DNA of 64,000 nt from Acanthamoeba castellanii str. Neff (Eukaryota; Discosea; Longamoebia; Acanthamoebidae). This document shows, in pieces, positions 17,964-28,467 of this stretch. A model generated the notes under the pieces. It searched no databases. It was not told where the DNA came from and was given only the letters and a program-made list of their open reading frames with translations. The translations under genes were made by a program, and so were the position numbers. The DNA lies in NCBI RefSeq assembly GCF_000313135.1, contig NW_004457313.1, positions 1,123,151-1,187,150 of the forward strand, written 5' to 3'. Position 1 is the first letter of the stretch. Every line of letters begins with the position of its first letter.

Positions 17964-20487
17964 TCAGGAAGAGACGAGGAGGCGACAGGCGCGGGTGGAG
18001 GGCGTGTAGAGCGCAACGAACGGGCTCGTAGAAAAGGAACCCGGGTTCACGATCAGCGACGACGCATGCGTCAGCGCAAACGGCGGCGCATTGTCAGCTG
18101 CAAACAACAACGTGGATGAGGGCCTGACGTCAGCAATCAATCAAACCCCTCTGTTCTAGCAGCCGAGCCAGAGAGGCGTACCGAGTACGAGAAGGTCGGG
18201 CAAGGGGTCCATGTAGAGGGCCTGCACGTGATCCCAGTAGACGGGCTGCGCCGCCTGCGGGAACGGAGACAGGTGGCCCGCGTCGGCGATGGTGCGCGCC
18301 GCCTGCTCGAAGCGTGGCACGTCATCGACGGTCCCCGCGTCGAGGTCGTCGCCATCAGCGGGCGGCACGGCGAGGGCGTAGCGGAGGAACTTGTCCTGCA
18401 TGTCCCCTCGGTAGAAGAGCAGCTCTTGGCCCACGTACTTGACCCGGCAGGGGTTGCTGCCCCGGATGACGTCGGCCACCACCCCTTCGCTCTTCTTCTT
18501 CATAATCGACGATCGCTTTCGCTTTCCACCGTCTTCGTCACCTCCGTCATCATCTTCATCGTCGTCGCTACCGCCATCGCTATCCACACCGTCATCATCA
18601 TCTTGTTCGTCGTCTTGTTGAGAGCTCCGCCGCTTGGCGCCTCCACCGTTCAGGGAGGGCGGCAGCATGATGCTCGGCAAGGGGTCGCGAGGCAGCGCAA
18701 ATGAAGCCGTGAGCGAGGCCGGGTCGGAGGGACCCGGGACCAACACGAAGCGGGCGTGTGGCATGAGCCCCGGGAAGCGCGAGAGCACCTCCGCCAGCGG
18801 ATCGAACGGGTACACCGTACGCGGCTACCAAACACGCGCGTACGCACGTGCACACACGCATGTCAGAGACACAAAGCTCAAAGAGAGTGTGGTGTGCGAG
18901 AGGGAGTACCTTGGGCGGTGTTCGGATGACGCGCGGGAAGACGTGGACGTTCTTGTTGCGCGCAAAGAAGTCGCCGATGAGAACAAACAACAGCTTTTCC
19001 TTGGGCTTGTGCGTCTGTGAACAACACAGACCAACACATGGGTTGAGTCGATATGCACGATCATGGTGTTACACAACGAAACCGGACGTGTCGATGTACC
19101 TCAACGACCTCCGCAAACGACCGGAGCACAGACTCCAGCCTCGTCATGGCGATGGCGTTGTCTACTCGGATGTCAGAGAACACCACCACCATGCCCTTGT
19201 CTCCGCCATCGCCCATCGCCCTCTGCGAAAACAACGCGTCGATTGACAACCCACACAACAAGACGACGACAATGAGAACATAAAACAATGACGACGAGCA
19301 CAACCACACGGTGGGGATTGCACAGGGCACGATGCACGGCACACAATACGTACAATGATGGTCTCTTCGTAGCTCATGGAATCGCAGACCTGCGGAGAGG
19401 GGATGTAGGGTCCGCCTTCCTTCTCGGCCGCGCCGGGCACGTCGATCAGCTCGACCATGAGCTTCTCGTCCTTCATCTTGCCCTCCACCAACACCAACCC
19501 GCCTTCGGTGAACAGTCGGGGTCGCTTCGCTTTCTGTGCGTGTGTATTGTGTGCGTGTGTCGTGTCGTGTCGTGTCGTTGTGAGCACACGAAGCAGCGCA
19601 CCAACCGCACTGTTGGCGGAAAGGCGTACCGCGTGGGAGAGGTCGACGAGAAGACGACCGGTGGGGTCCTCGATGTAGTGGAGGCCGTACTCGGCCTCGG
19701 AGAGAATGCCCATGAGGCGCCATCGGCCCGAATAGCGGCCGGCCAGCGACTCGATGGTGGTGATCGCGCCGGCGCCCACCAGACCGTTGCCCTCGCGCAG
19801 GTGCGCGTTGTACCACCACGTCCTGCGCAGCACGAACAGAGTGATGACGACACGTCAGGCCAAAGTCATTCAAGAAACCGGCGCGTAGGGAAGACGGCGA
19901 CGTACTTGTACATGTCGATCTTGGACTGTGCCGAGCCCAGCAGCGAGCCCCGTTCGTCGCTGAGGCGCTCCACCTTGTGTCGCTTGGTGTTGTAGCGCAG
20001 CCGGGGCATGGCGAGCGCGGAGACGACCTTGAAGGACTCCTCGACCAGCTGGGTGGGTCGCGCCGCGGCCGGCGCGGGCCGGCTAGTGGCGGTGGTGGCG
20101 CCCTGGCTGCCATCGGCGACGAACTCCGGGTACTGCGAGCCGAGGATGTCTTCCAGTGCGAACGGGGACGCCTTCTTGGTAGGCGCGGCTGCCGCGGTGG
20201 ACTTGAAGGCGCGCAAGAGCTTCTGCAGCTCCCTCTTGTCGATCAAGCTTTGCTTCACTGCGAGGCATATATTGATTTTAATCCAGAGGCCTCCGTTTCA
20301 AGAGATGGGAGGGTGGGGCCGTACGTGAAGTTTTGTCGATTTTGGAAAGGAGTTGGGATAGGAATTGGGCGGGCAGCAGCTTATACGAGGGTGCCTGATC
20401 GACCAGGTGCTGCATGGCATCGGGCGTGATCGAAAGGCCATGCAGCCGAAACGTTTGCGTGATGAGCTTCGTCGAGAGGACCGACAT
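17964..20487 (-). CDS. POLE2: DNA polymerase epsilon subunit B
   Basis: Eight exons (20487-20325, 20257-19906, 19822-19630, 19533-19354, 19222-19100, 19014-18910, 18824-18182, 18097-17964) encode 630 residues. The N-terminal helical domain (TFRLHGLSITPDAMQHL) is followed by the OB fold (YIEDPTGRLLVDLSHAV, LVLVEGKM). The inactive calcineurin-like domain has MVVVFSDIRVDN, LFVLIGDFFARN, FVLVPGPSDP, NPCRVKY, GHLSPFP, VYWDH, LPDLLVLADNAPPF and SSLIVNPGSF. This is the Dpb2 family, the scaffold subunit that joins leading-strand polymerase epsilon to the CMG helicase. Human POLE2 has 527 residues; the extra length is mainly an acidic/Ser/Lys-rich insert near the middle of exon 7 (DDDEDDDGGDEDGGKRKR), probably a disordered nuclear-localisation loop. 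The ATG at 20487 is the first in frame. Confidence 0.93.
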
Positions 20488-20751
20488 TTTCCTCCCCAAT
20501 CTTGAGAGCGATCAATCGAGCCAATTCGATGGTGGATTTCCTCGTGCAAGTTTTTGGCGCGAAAGCTTCCCGCCAAAATGGTGTGGGCCACAGCGAACGT
20601 TGAAAAAATGCTGGTGTTTAATTGCAATTTCACGACACCACGCAAGCTGTACAGTGTCGTTTGTGTGGTGTATGTTGGTTGTAGGGAGTGTTGTGTGCTG
20701 CGGAGAAAACTGTGATGATGTGGGACGTGGGCAAGCACGCGTGGTGTCGGC

Positions 20752-23570
20752 TTAGTGCACTTCGCCTTCCTTGTCTTCGACGGGGAGCACAAGCTTCTTC
20801 ATGTTCACCACGCCGTTGGTGTCCTTGTCCATCGCCACGATGCTGCCGTCCGAGGCTACCGAGATGTGCTGTGGCACGTCTGCCATCGTGACTCTCTGCA
20901 CATTTTCATAAATGTGAGAACGGATGTGCAGACAACTCGTGTGTTGCACCACACGAGTTCACAACATGACTGTCTGCGTACCTGCCACGTTCCCTTCTTC
21001 CACTTATAGATGCAGTCCTTGCTGTCTACGCCCCACACGTGCTTCTTGCTGCCCACCGACACCTGCACGTGCACACGCACAATACAATAGCCGACGTCAA
21101 ATCCTTGTGTCCTCGCATCGTGGACGGACGCGGGTGGGTCATTCAGGGCAGTGGCGCACCTGCTTGAAGGAGCCGGGCATCTGCTCCCACTTGAGCGATT
21201 CCCTATCGAGACGGAAGGTGAACCTCTCGCTGTTGATGGCCCACAAAGTGCCGTCGGCTCCGCAAGAAACGAGTTTCATCTGCTCAGATCCTGTAGAAAC
21301 AATGCAGCAGTTAGCCCACGGTCTCAGTGGCGCGGCGCGGGGTTGTGTGTCATGCGACATACCTGGAATTCTGATCCAGGCCTTGCCATCCCACGTGGCG
21401 ATATTGGATTGCTTGAGCGCGGACGTGGGCTCTTTCTCGTCGTCGATCACGGCCCACACTTCTCGATCGCTTCCCACGGCGACGTGGAGCACGGAGAACG
21501 GCGAAGGAATGCTCTGCCACGTTTGCTTATCGCCGTCCCACCGGTAGACCTATCGTCCAAGAGTTGATGTCAGTGAATTGTTACGCTTCAACCAAGCATA
21601 TCAGCTGTACGAAAGTGCAAAGAATACCTCTCCGTTGTTGTTGACACCCCAGACAGCACCATCCTCGGCAGCAGAGAGCTGTTTCAATTTGGCGCCTGTC
21701 GTCTTCTCCCTGACGAGCGCCGGGTGAGGAAACGACCACAACAGAAACATATGAGAAAGAAAGAAAGAAAGAACGAACGAACGAAAGAACGAACGAAACC
21801 GAACGAGCGAAGAAGAAAGTTGCGGGAGGTTCGGACCATTGGTTCTCCTTCCAACGGTAGATCTCGTCGCCTCGGGAGATGGCCCAAACCGACGTGCTTC
21901 CTCCCACGCTGATGTGCTTGAATCCGCCCTTGAACCGCGTGAACGACGTGGGGGGCTCTGCAAAGATTGGGCAGAAAGAATGATCAGAGTTGTGGCCGAG
22001 GGAGCGGGCGCCTGGGGAACGGTGGTGAGTGAGTGGTACTTACCCCAGCTGTTCTCGAGCAGGATGCCCATCTTGTCCTCGAGCAGGAGCATCTTGACCC
22101 ACTTCTTGTCCTCGAGCACGTCCATGCTGATGGAGCTCTGGACGTCGTTGTTGAACAGGCGCTGCAGCAGCTCGTAGGAGAACAGCATGACGCCGTACTG
22201 CGGCGACGAGCGAAGCACGCGGGGCACCACGCCCTTCCACAGGGCCTTGTAGCCCTCGGTTGTGGTCACTCTGCGGTAGCAGTCTCTCAGGTTGGCGTAG
22301 CCTTCGCCCTTCTTGGCCTCCACTTGCATTCGCGTCTTGAGCACGTCGGCCGGAGTGGTCAACGAAGCCGCGGCGACACCTGCACTCACCCGCGCACACG
22401 TGGGTCAGCACAAAGACGTATCGTACATACGCACGTGCGCTGCCACCAAGGCACGAACCGGCAAGCGAGGCGCAGAAGAAGAGCTCGATGGAGTGCAGCG
22501 GCTCGTTGCCCGTGCGCAGCTGCTCCTTCAGCCAGGCGTAGCTGCCAAAATAGATGCCTGCTCGTTGTGAGATCCGGGGCGATCAGTTGTGGCGCGTGTG
22601 GAGCTCGAGCGGCTCGCGAGTTGACAAAACGTACCCGAGAACGGAACATCGCGCAGGAAGCACGCGGACGCGCCCTTGTACATTCCCTTAATTCCTAGCT
22701 CGCGCAGGATGCTCATCGCGCCCTTGGGCTTCGCGGTGGTGGCAGCTGACGACATGAGCGCACCACCATCAACGCCACCATAAAAGCAGTAAGGTCAGCC
22801 ACACGACGGCGCTGAGGTGTAAGATGGGTTCATGGGCACACGGTACCAGCATCGGCCTTCTTCTTGGCGTACTCCTGGCCCTGCACCTGCATGCGCACCT
22901 TGACGATCTCGGCGGGGTTGGTGATGAGCACCTGGTTGGCGCCGGCGGCGAGACCAGCCAACAGCTCGATCGAGTAGTTGACGCCGTCGGTGGCCGATAG
23001 ACTGCGGATGCGGTCGACGATGAACAGCCGGATGGCCTTCTCGGGCACCTGGCCGACGAGCTGGGGGATGAGACCCTTGTAGAGCCCGAACGGTCCCTCG
23101 TGGCGGACCACGCTCGTGAGGCAGCCCCACATCGACATGCCGCGCTGACCCACCAACGTTCTAGAAGAGAAGAAAGGATCAAAGGGAGCCACGCCACTAC
23201 AAAGGCAAGAAAGTAGGAAGACCGAGAAAGTAGCGAACCTCTGGTTTTGGAGCCTGGTCTTGACCAAATCGATGGGGTAGACGGCGGTGGCGCTGATCGC
23301 GCTGGCGGCCGCGCCGATGCTGAAGCTCACCGCTGCATTCATGAGGGAGGGCCTCTGCTGAATCTCACGCTGAGGAAGTTGAAAGATGAGATTTTGTTTG
23401 ATTTTTTTAAGGAACATGCCCTCAGTGCAGAGCCGTTCTCATGCCCAGCGCTGCTTGGCAGAAAGAGGTACCCTGGCGATTTCATTTGCGATATTGCCCT
23501 TGATCTTGTCCAAAGTTGCGGGCGATTGCTCCACCGGCACCGGGATGGATGCTGTCGCGGTTGTGCTCAT
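20752..23570 (-). CDS. Mitochondrial carrier fused to tectonin beta-propeller
   Basis: Twelve exons from 23570-23472 to 20895-20752 sum to 1836 bases, 611 residues, all in phase. Residues about 40-340 form an SLC25 carrier with three repeats: [29 protein letters not shown] and [14 protein letters not shown] (PxDxVKTRxQ signatures), plus [19 protein letters not shown]. The closest relatives by eye are the aspartate/glutamate carriers (aralar type), but without EF hands. From about residue 363 the frame runs into tectonin repeats: [81 protein letters not shown]. No stop or missing phase separates the halves. It should sit in the inner mitochondrial membrane with the propeller on one face. The fusion needs transcript proof. 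Confidence 0.78.
21756..21800. repeat. GAAA/GAAC tetranucleotide repeat in intron
   Basis: Runs of GAAA then GAAC units lie inside intron 7 of the carrier-tectonin gene. On the coding strand this is a TTTC/GTTC pyrimidine-rich tract preceding the acceptor. Confidence 0.85.
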
Positions 23571-23899
23571 CTTCTCACGCAGTACAGTAGGAAATCGACT
23601 GTTCAATCGACGTGCCAGGCGCCTAACCTTGGTTGGAACTTCAAACTCAACACGCCCGCCCGACGAGCACAAAGTGGCGCGTGTGGCGTCTACAACAACC
23701 CCGAAAGTCCCGATGCACGCAAAGGAAAAAAAAAGAAACGTAAAGGAAATCGCGATCGCTCGTGTCACGCACCAGAGCACAGGCAGCCGCCTCGACTTCT
23801 CGTGGAGCGGGCCAGCTAGCTTGCAGAGTAGCATGAAAGATGTCCAGTTCATGGTGGCGTGATTCTGTGCATTTGTTTGTGAATTGTGATCGTGACTTG

Positions 23900-26128
23900 T
23901 CACGAACCGCGTGGGTGCGTGCGAAAGCTGTATAGAGCGCTGCGTGTGAATCTGCCCACGATGTAGCCCGGTGTGTCTGGCACGCCGTAGGTGAGCCCAC
24001 CCGCCATCTCGTCGTCGTCATCTCCACCGACATCGCCGTCGCTTCTCCTCCTCTTCTTCTCCTCGTCTGCAGTGGCGTTGGTGGACGAGGCAGAAGGGAA
24101 TCGCCAGCCTACGAGTTTCTTCTTTGTCTTCTCCTTCTTCTCCGTCTTGCTCTTGCCCTTACCCTTTCGCCTCTTCCTTTCGGTCATTACGTAGACAGGC
24201 CGGAAGGCGATGCCCTCGTTGGTCATGATCTTCTTCAACGACCGTTCGTCCACGAAGTCCAGCGCCAGCCGATAGCGCAGCAGGAACGCCTCCGCGCAGA
24301 TGAACCGGCACTGCCGTCGCCGCACGTCGGCTTCGTCGTCTTCCCTTCTCCTCTCGCTTCTCCTGTCGTGGTCGCGGTCTCCGTCGGGAAGACGCCTACA
24401 CAGGCGGCGCCGGAGCGCCCAGTGGCCGCGGGCATCGTTGGCCTTCTCGTCGCGCGAGGCGAGGGTGAGCCGTTGCTTCTCGAGGTGGGCCAGGATGGAG
24501 TCGCCCAGCTCCTCGCCTTCCCCCGAGGTGAGATGCTTGACCAGCCGTCCGGCGAAGAAGGCCATCGCGTTGGCCAACAGCAGATCGTCCAGCTCTCTCC
24601 ACCTACACTCCACGATGACGAACTGGGCAAGCTCGCTCTGCAGCAGATCCTCGTCGTGGCCATCTCCGACTCTGCTGCTGTCGTGCCGCCGCCGTCGGTG
24701 GCGGTGGTGGTCTCGCACGTCCCGCACGAGATCGAACAGCGCGTCGTCGTGCAGGTAGGGCAGGAAGTGGTCGCACAGCTTCTGCAGGGACTCGCCGCCC
24801 ACGAAGTCCTCGAGGGCGACTCGGAGCTCCATTGCTTGATCGTGCTCCTCCCGCGTCTGCCTCCCGTGGCCAGCACCGGCGGAGGCGGTGGTGGAGCGGA
24901 TCGACTCTTCGATGAACGTAGCAAAGTAGTCGTAGTCGAGGCTCAGGAACCCGCCGTCCTCGACGCTGCGCTGGAACGGCTCGCTGGCGAAGAAGGCCGC
25001 CTCCCTGGCTAGCATGGACCGTACGGATCCCACAGGGTCGAGTTCCGCCAACCGCGCGCGAGTCTGAGTTGAAACGGTGTGGGGCAAGTGGTCAGTGAGT
25101 ATAAAAGGAGAGGAGATCGGAGAGTATGTGACGCACCTGCACGGCGATGACGGGGGACACGGGGATGCCCGTGCGCCACACGAGCTTGTTCCACACGTGG
25201 TCGCGCTCGGCGAGGCAGTAGTGCTCGAGCGCCGCCGCGCCCTTCTGCGGCCGATCGGTGTAGGAGAAGTGGTCGAACCACTCGGCGATCAGTTTTCGAG
25301 AACGGGCGCGCGCGGCGGCGGAACGGCGAGAGCGTGGCGAGGGAGAGCGCGATCGCGAACGGACACGACGCTGAGGTGAGCGCGAACGAGAGCGCGAACG
25401 CTTGCGAGCGGGCGGTGGAGAGCGCGAACGCGAGCGGTTCTGAGAGTAGGGCGAGAATGAGCGCGACCGCGATCGCGAGCGGCGTCTCGAACGTGATCGC
25501 GAACGTTCTCGAGACCAGGAGCGCGAACGCGAGCGATTGCGAGCGTAGGGCGAGAACGAGCGCGAACGCGATCGGGAGCGCCCGCGCCGTTGTGGTGGCG
25601 GCGAAGGCGTGGGCGAAGGCGGTGGGCTTCGACTCGTGGCGTCTTGCCCTCGAAAGAAGCGACGGAAGAGGCCAGCGTCGTGCTTCAGCACGCGGCCGAA
25701 CACGGCCGGCCACGTCTGGCACACCAGCAGCACCGCACTGTGCAGGAACCTGCAGCGCGCAGCGTGGGTGAGCAAGGAACATGGAGCAAGCAAGGTGAGA
25801 CCATCGTGGTCAGAGGAGTAACGCACTCGCGGTGCTCGGAACTGCCGCTGCGCAGGAAGGGGAGGAAGTAGCGATGCTTGAGGCGCGGGTCGTCGGCATC
25901 GAGCAGGCCCAGGGTGGCACCCAGCCACAGCCGCGCCTCCTTGCGAGCCGAGGGGTCCTTCAGCACGAGTCCCTCCTTTAGCTTGCGCTCGATGAAGCCG
26001 TGCAAATCGAGTCTGGCATCTGCCTCTTTGGCTGCGTGATCGGTGGCACCATCTGCCGTCGATTGTTCTTCGTTAAGGTAGAGATTGACGTACTTCGCAC
26101 GCGGTCGCCAGTGCTCGGGAGCCTCCAT
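23900..26128 (-). CDS. RS-repeat protein of unknown function
   Basis: Three exons (26128-25827, 25749-25137, 25063-23900) give 692 residues in phase. The N-terminus starts MEAPEHWRPRAKYVNLYLNE and is helical. About residues 145-235 hold a dense Arg-Ser region (blocks of RSRSRS broken by FSPYARN and FSPYSQN). A larger helical domain follows, with FIEESI, LEDFVGGESLQKLCDHFLPY, ALFDLVRDV, FVIVECRWRELDDLLLANAM and VKHLTSGEGEELGDSILAHL, then a basic tail rich in Lys/Arg. RS tracts are typical of proteins of the splicing machinery and SR-kinase substrates, but they normally sit at an end and not between folded parts. I recognise no family for the flanking domains. A small upstream exon is possible because a good AG acceptor lies just before the ATG. 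Confidence 0.6.
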
Positions 26129-26381
26129 CGCATGATCTGCAAGCAACCCTTTCTGCTCTTTTTCGATTTATTCTGTGTTTTCCAGATCCTGTTTCTTTGT
26201 GTTCTCTACAACTTCGAGGAATCGTTCCTACATCTCAATCTCCCGCCGGGATCGCAAGCAACACCCACACCATTTTTGAAACTGTTACCGGCATGCAACG
26301 TACCCTCCCTCCTTCCTTGTTCTGTATTGCATTATTGCTTATTCTAGTATTATTTAGCTTAATTAATTGACATCAATTCTG
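26129..26381. other. Divergent promoter region
   Basis: 253 bases between the start of the RS-repeat protein gene (-) and HEP1 (+). It is T-rich toward the HEP1 side, with the AT-rich patch ATTATTTAGCTTAATTAATT near 26349-26369 just upstream of the HEP1 ATG. No gene seen. Confidence 0.5.
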
Positions 26382-27102
26382 ATGAGCAGGTAGGGTAGCA
26401 ACAGTTGCAAAGGGGGAGCTGGCCCTGCTGGCGCGCTCGGTGCCAAGTTCTGCACTTCTGGGTATACGCCAGTCTACTTTGGCCTCTCGCGTATCAGCTT
26501 CGCCGCTGCACGGTGCTGCTACCAGGCCACGACCATGGTCGCCCTCCTGCTTCCTTCGCATCAGCGCCCGATCGCTCCACGCCTCTTCCACGCTGCAGCG
26601 CAGCGCCAAGTCGAGCATGGTGGAGGCTACCTCTGCCGATGACCCCACAGACAGCGCCGAGGCCAAGGAGACCAGCGCTGAGTCGGCTGCTACGCCGACG
26701 ACCACAACGACGCTGAACATCGGACGCATACAGCCCAAGCTCGAGCTGCACTACACGTGCGGCGTGTGCGAGCTGCGCAGTACGAAGCAGTTCAGTCGCG
26801 TGGCCTACGAGAAGGGCGTGGTCATCATCCGCTGCGGCGGGTGCGAGAGCCTCCACCTGATCTCGGACAACCTGGGCTGGTTTGGCGAGGACAAGAACAT
26901 CGAGGAGATCATGCGCAAGCGCGGCGAGGCCGTCGAGCGAGGGCGCAGGGACGCCGGTGGCAACATTCTCCTCGACAACAACAACACCAATACCGCCGGC
27001 GACGATACCATCACCACCGACCTGGAGCACGACGGCACCCAGACAGTCGTCGAAGAGTCCGAAGACTGCATCCTCATCACCCCTACGGCCGCAGTAAGGT
27101 AG
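26382..27102 (+). CDS. DNLZ: Mitochondrial Hsp70 escort protein (DNL-type zinc finger)
   Basis: Two exons, 26382-26389 and 26526-27102, give 194 residues. The eight-base first exon (ATGAGCAG) was chosen because it supplies the missing ATG in phase and creates an Arg/Ser-rich presequence (MSRPRPWS..., FLRISARSLHASS) of mitochondrial-import type. The zf-DNL domain is clear: YTCGVCELRSTKQFSR, AYEKGVVIIRCGGCESLHL, then SDNLGWFGE, with the four zinc cysteines as two CxxC pairs. This is the Zim17/Tim15/Hep1 family, which keeps matrix Hsp70 soluble and active in protein import. The C-terminal 50 residues are acidic and low-complexity. If the first exon is wrong, the next in-frame ATG (26617) would remove the presequence. 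Confidence 0.9.
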
Positions 27103-27573
27103 TTGGTTGGTTGGTTGGTTGGAATGAATACAAGCACTCCTTCATCAGCCAGCGGTTCACGCCTAAGATCGCCTCAGTCTCAGTGTGTTCGGCGAAGGGA
27201 ATGAGGGAACGACAAGCCCTTCATCCGGCACAAAGCCACGACCCGTAGCGTTTGAAAGCGGATAGGGCAACGCTTTGTTGTGGCCTTGTTCGACCACTCC
27301 CCGTCCAGCACCTTCCGCGGTCGCCCAAGTCCGATTGGGCACGAAATTTTGATGTCGACGCATTAGTGGAAAGACGAAGCGAGATGGCAACATAAAAAGG
27401 GAAGGGGGGACCCGACCCTCTATTCCACAACCACACAGCGCCTCACCTTTCTGCCACAACAACAAGGCACCACACAAACACTCTCTGTGACACGCCAGAA
27501 CCTCGCCGCCACCCACACACAGACCCACCCACAACCGCACACGACCGAACCGAATATTGGTACCAACGTCAGT
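27103..27573. other. Intergenic with TTGG repeat and promoter
   Basis: Just after the HEP1 stop codon lies a short (GGTT)n run (about 27103-27121). The rest is the promoter and leader of the small gene at 27574. No other coding sequence is supported. Confidence 0.5.
27391..27401 (+). promoter_or_regulatory. TATA-like element of the 27574 gene
   Basis: CATAAAAAGGG lies about 175 bases upstream of the ATG at 27574. It fits a TATA box with a leader of roughly 150 bases. The element is inferred from sequence alone. Confidence 0.4.
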
Positions 27574-27930
27574 ATGGCCTCGAACGCGACTTCCTCGAAC
27601 GGCTGCTCTGCACAGGCCTCGAATGGCGGGGGGCACATGAGGAGGAGGGCGAGCGACGTCCCTGCAGCTACGACCCGCAGACGTCGCAGCATCCTCGGCC
27701 TGGGCGACGCGGCCGAGACGTCGGACGTGAAGATGTCGAACACGGTGGGCAGCGCGCCCTACCCGTCCGGCATGCCTGGGTCGCCCTGCCCCAACAAGCT
27801 CGACCGCAGAAATCAACAGCTGGCGAGTGCAGCGAGGAGGCACTCGATGGTCGACGTCAACCCCGAGGTGGTCCCCTCGCTGTCCTACTTCGCCCTCACG
27901 AACCGCCCCCGCTCGGAAGCCGTTCTGTAG
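27574..27930 (+). CDS. Small basic protein with three RRxS phosphosites
   Basis: An uninterrupted 118-residue frame with a good leader and TATA-like element. The protein is Ser/Asn/Ala-rich and basic. Three sites match the cAMP-dependent kinase consensus R-R-x-S: MRRRASDV, TRRRRSILGLG and AARRHSMVDV. A conserved-looking C-terminal stretch reads NPEVVPSLSYFALTNRP. No membrane segment, signal peptide or known domain is visible. I infer an intrinsically disordered kinase substrate or regulator; PKG and some CaM kinases would accept the same motifs. Not assigned to a family. Confidence 0.6.
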   Translation: MASNATSSNGCSAQASNGGGHMRRRASDVPAATTRRRRSILGLGDAAETSDVKMSNTVGSAPYPSGMPGSPCPNKLDRRNQQLASAARRHSMVDVNPEVVPSLSYFALTNRPRSEAVL

Positions 27931-28306
27931 AGGTGCATCGACCAGACCGACCCCGCAGAAGATTCTAATCGGGGCTCGATTGGAAGAAAGAGCACTGCAC
28001 TCCACGCCACGCCAGCTGCTCCCCCGACACCAAGAGAACGACTTGTAGAGTTTGTACATAGCCGCTTCGGCCTCTTGGTCAATCTTGTTCGAGATTGAAT
28101 TGAACTTGTACACAAAATGCATAAACCCTTTGTCCTGTAAAAACGTCCTGCGTTCTGTAGTCCTGCCCGCGTTCATCCTTGGTCTCTTGCACGTCCTCCT
28201 CTGCGTGCATGTCTTGGTGTATTGTGAACTGTTGCGGCATCAACAGCCTGGCTGATCTCCTCCTCTTGATGCATCTCGCGCTTCAGTGTGCCCACCAAAA
28301 GGATAG
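27931..28306. other. 3' flank and spacer before tRNA
   Basis: Holds the 3' UTR of the RRxS protein gene and the spacer to the tRNA. No further gene visible. Confidence 0.5.
28297..28300 (-). terminator. Pol III terminator of tRNA-Pro
   Basis: AAAA on the + strand reads TTTT on the tRNA strand six bases after the 3' end. Confidence 0.7.
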
Positions 28307-28376
28307 GGCGCTGCCCGGAATCGAACCGGGGCCCCCTGCACCCAAAGCAGGAATTCTACCTCTTAACTACAGCGCC
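28307..28376 (-). tRNA. tRNA-Pro (UGG)
   Basis: Read on the minus strand, the acceptor stem GGCGCTG pairs perfectly with CAGCGCC. The anticodon arm is CCTGC-TTTGGGT-GCAGG, giving anticodon TGG (proline), and the T arm is CCCGG-TTCGATT-CCGGG, which includes the B box GGTTCGATTCC. The D arm is short. No intron. 70 bases before CCA addition. Confidence 0.93.
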
Positions 28377-28467
28377 TTCTGTCGCACGTTTGAGGGTGCG
28401 TCGAACGTGCTTGCTTTCTCCCACTGCGGTGTTGTGACTGGCGCGCCATTTGTAGCGTTGTAGATAC

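Noticed and set aside
19061..20113. A 350-codon minus-strand frame with Arg/Ser/Pro-rich translation
   Set aside because: Overlaps POLE2 exons in the wrong frame; POLE2 exons explain the region with conserved motifs.
21837..22044. Interpreting tectonin repeats as a separate gene from the carrier
   Set aside because: No stop, no promoter and no free ATG in a suitable place between them; phases close across the junction. Kept as a fusion pending transcript data.
26440..26617. GTG-initiated extension of the HEP1 protein
   Set aside because: A spliced eight-base first exon with ATG (26382-26389) joins in phase and yields a better mitochondrial presequence.
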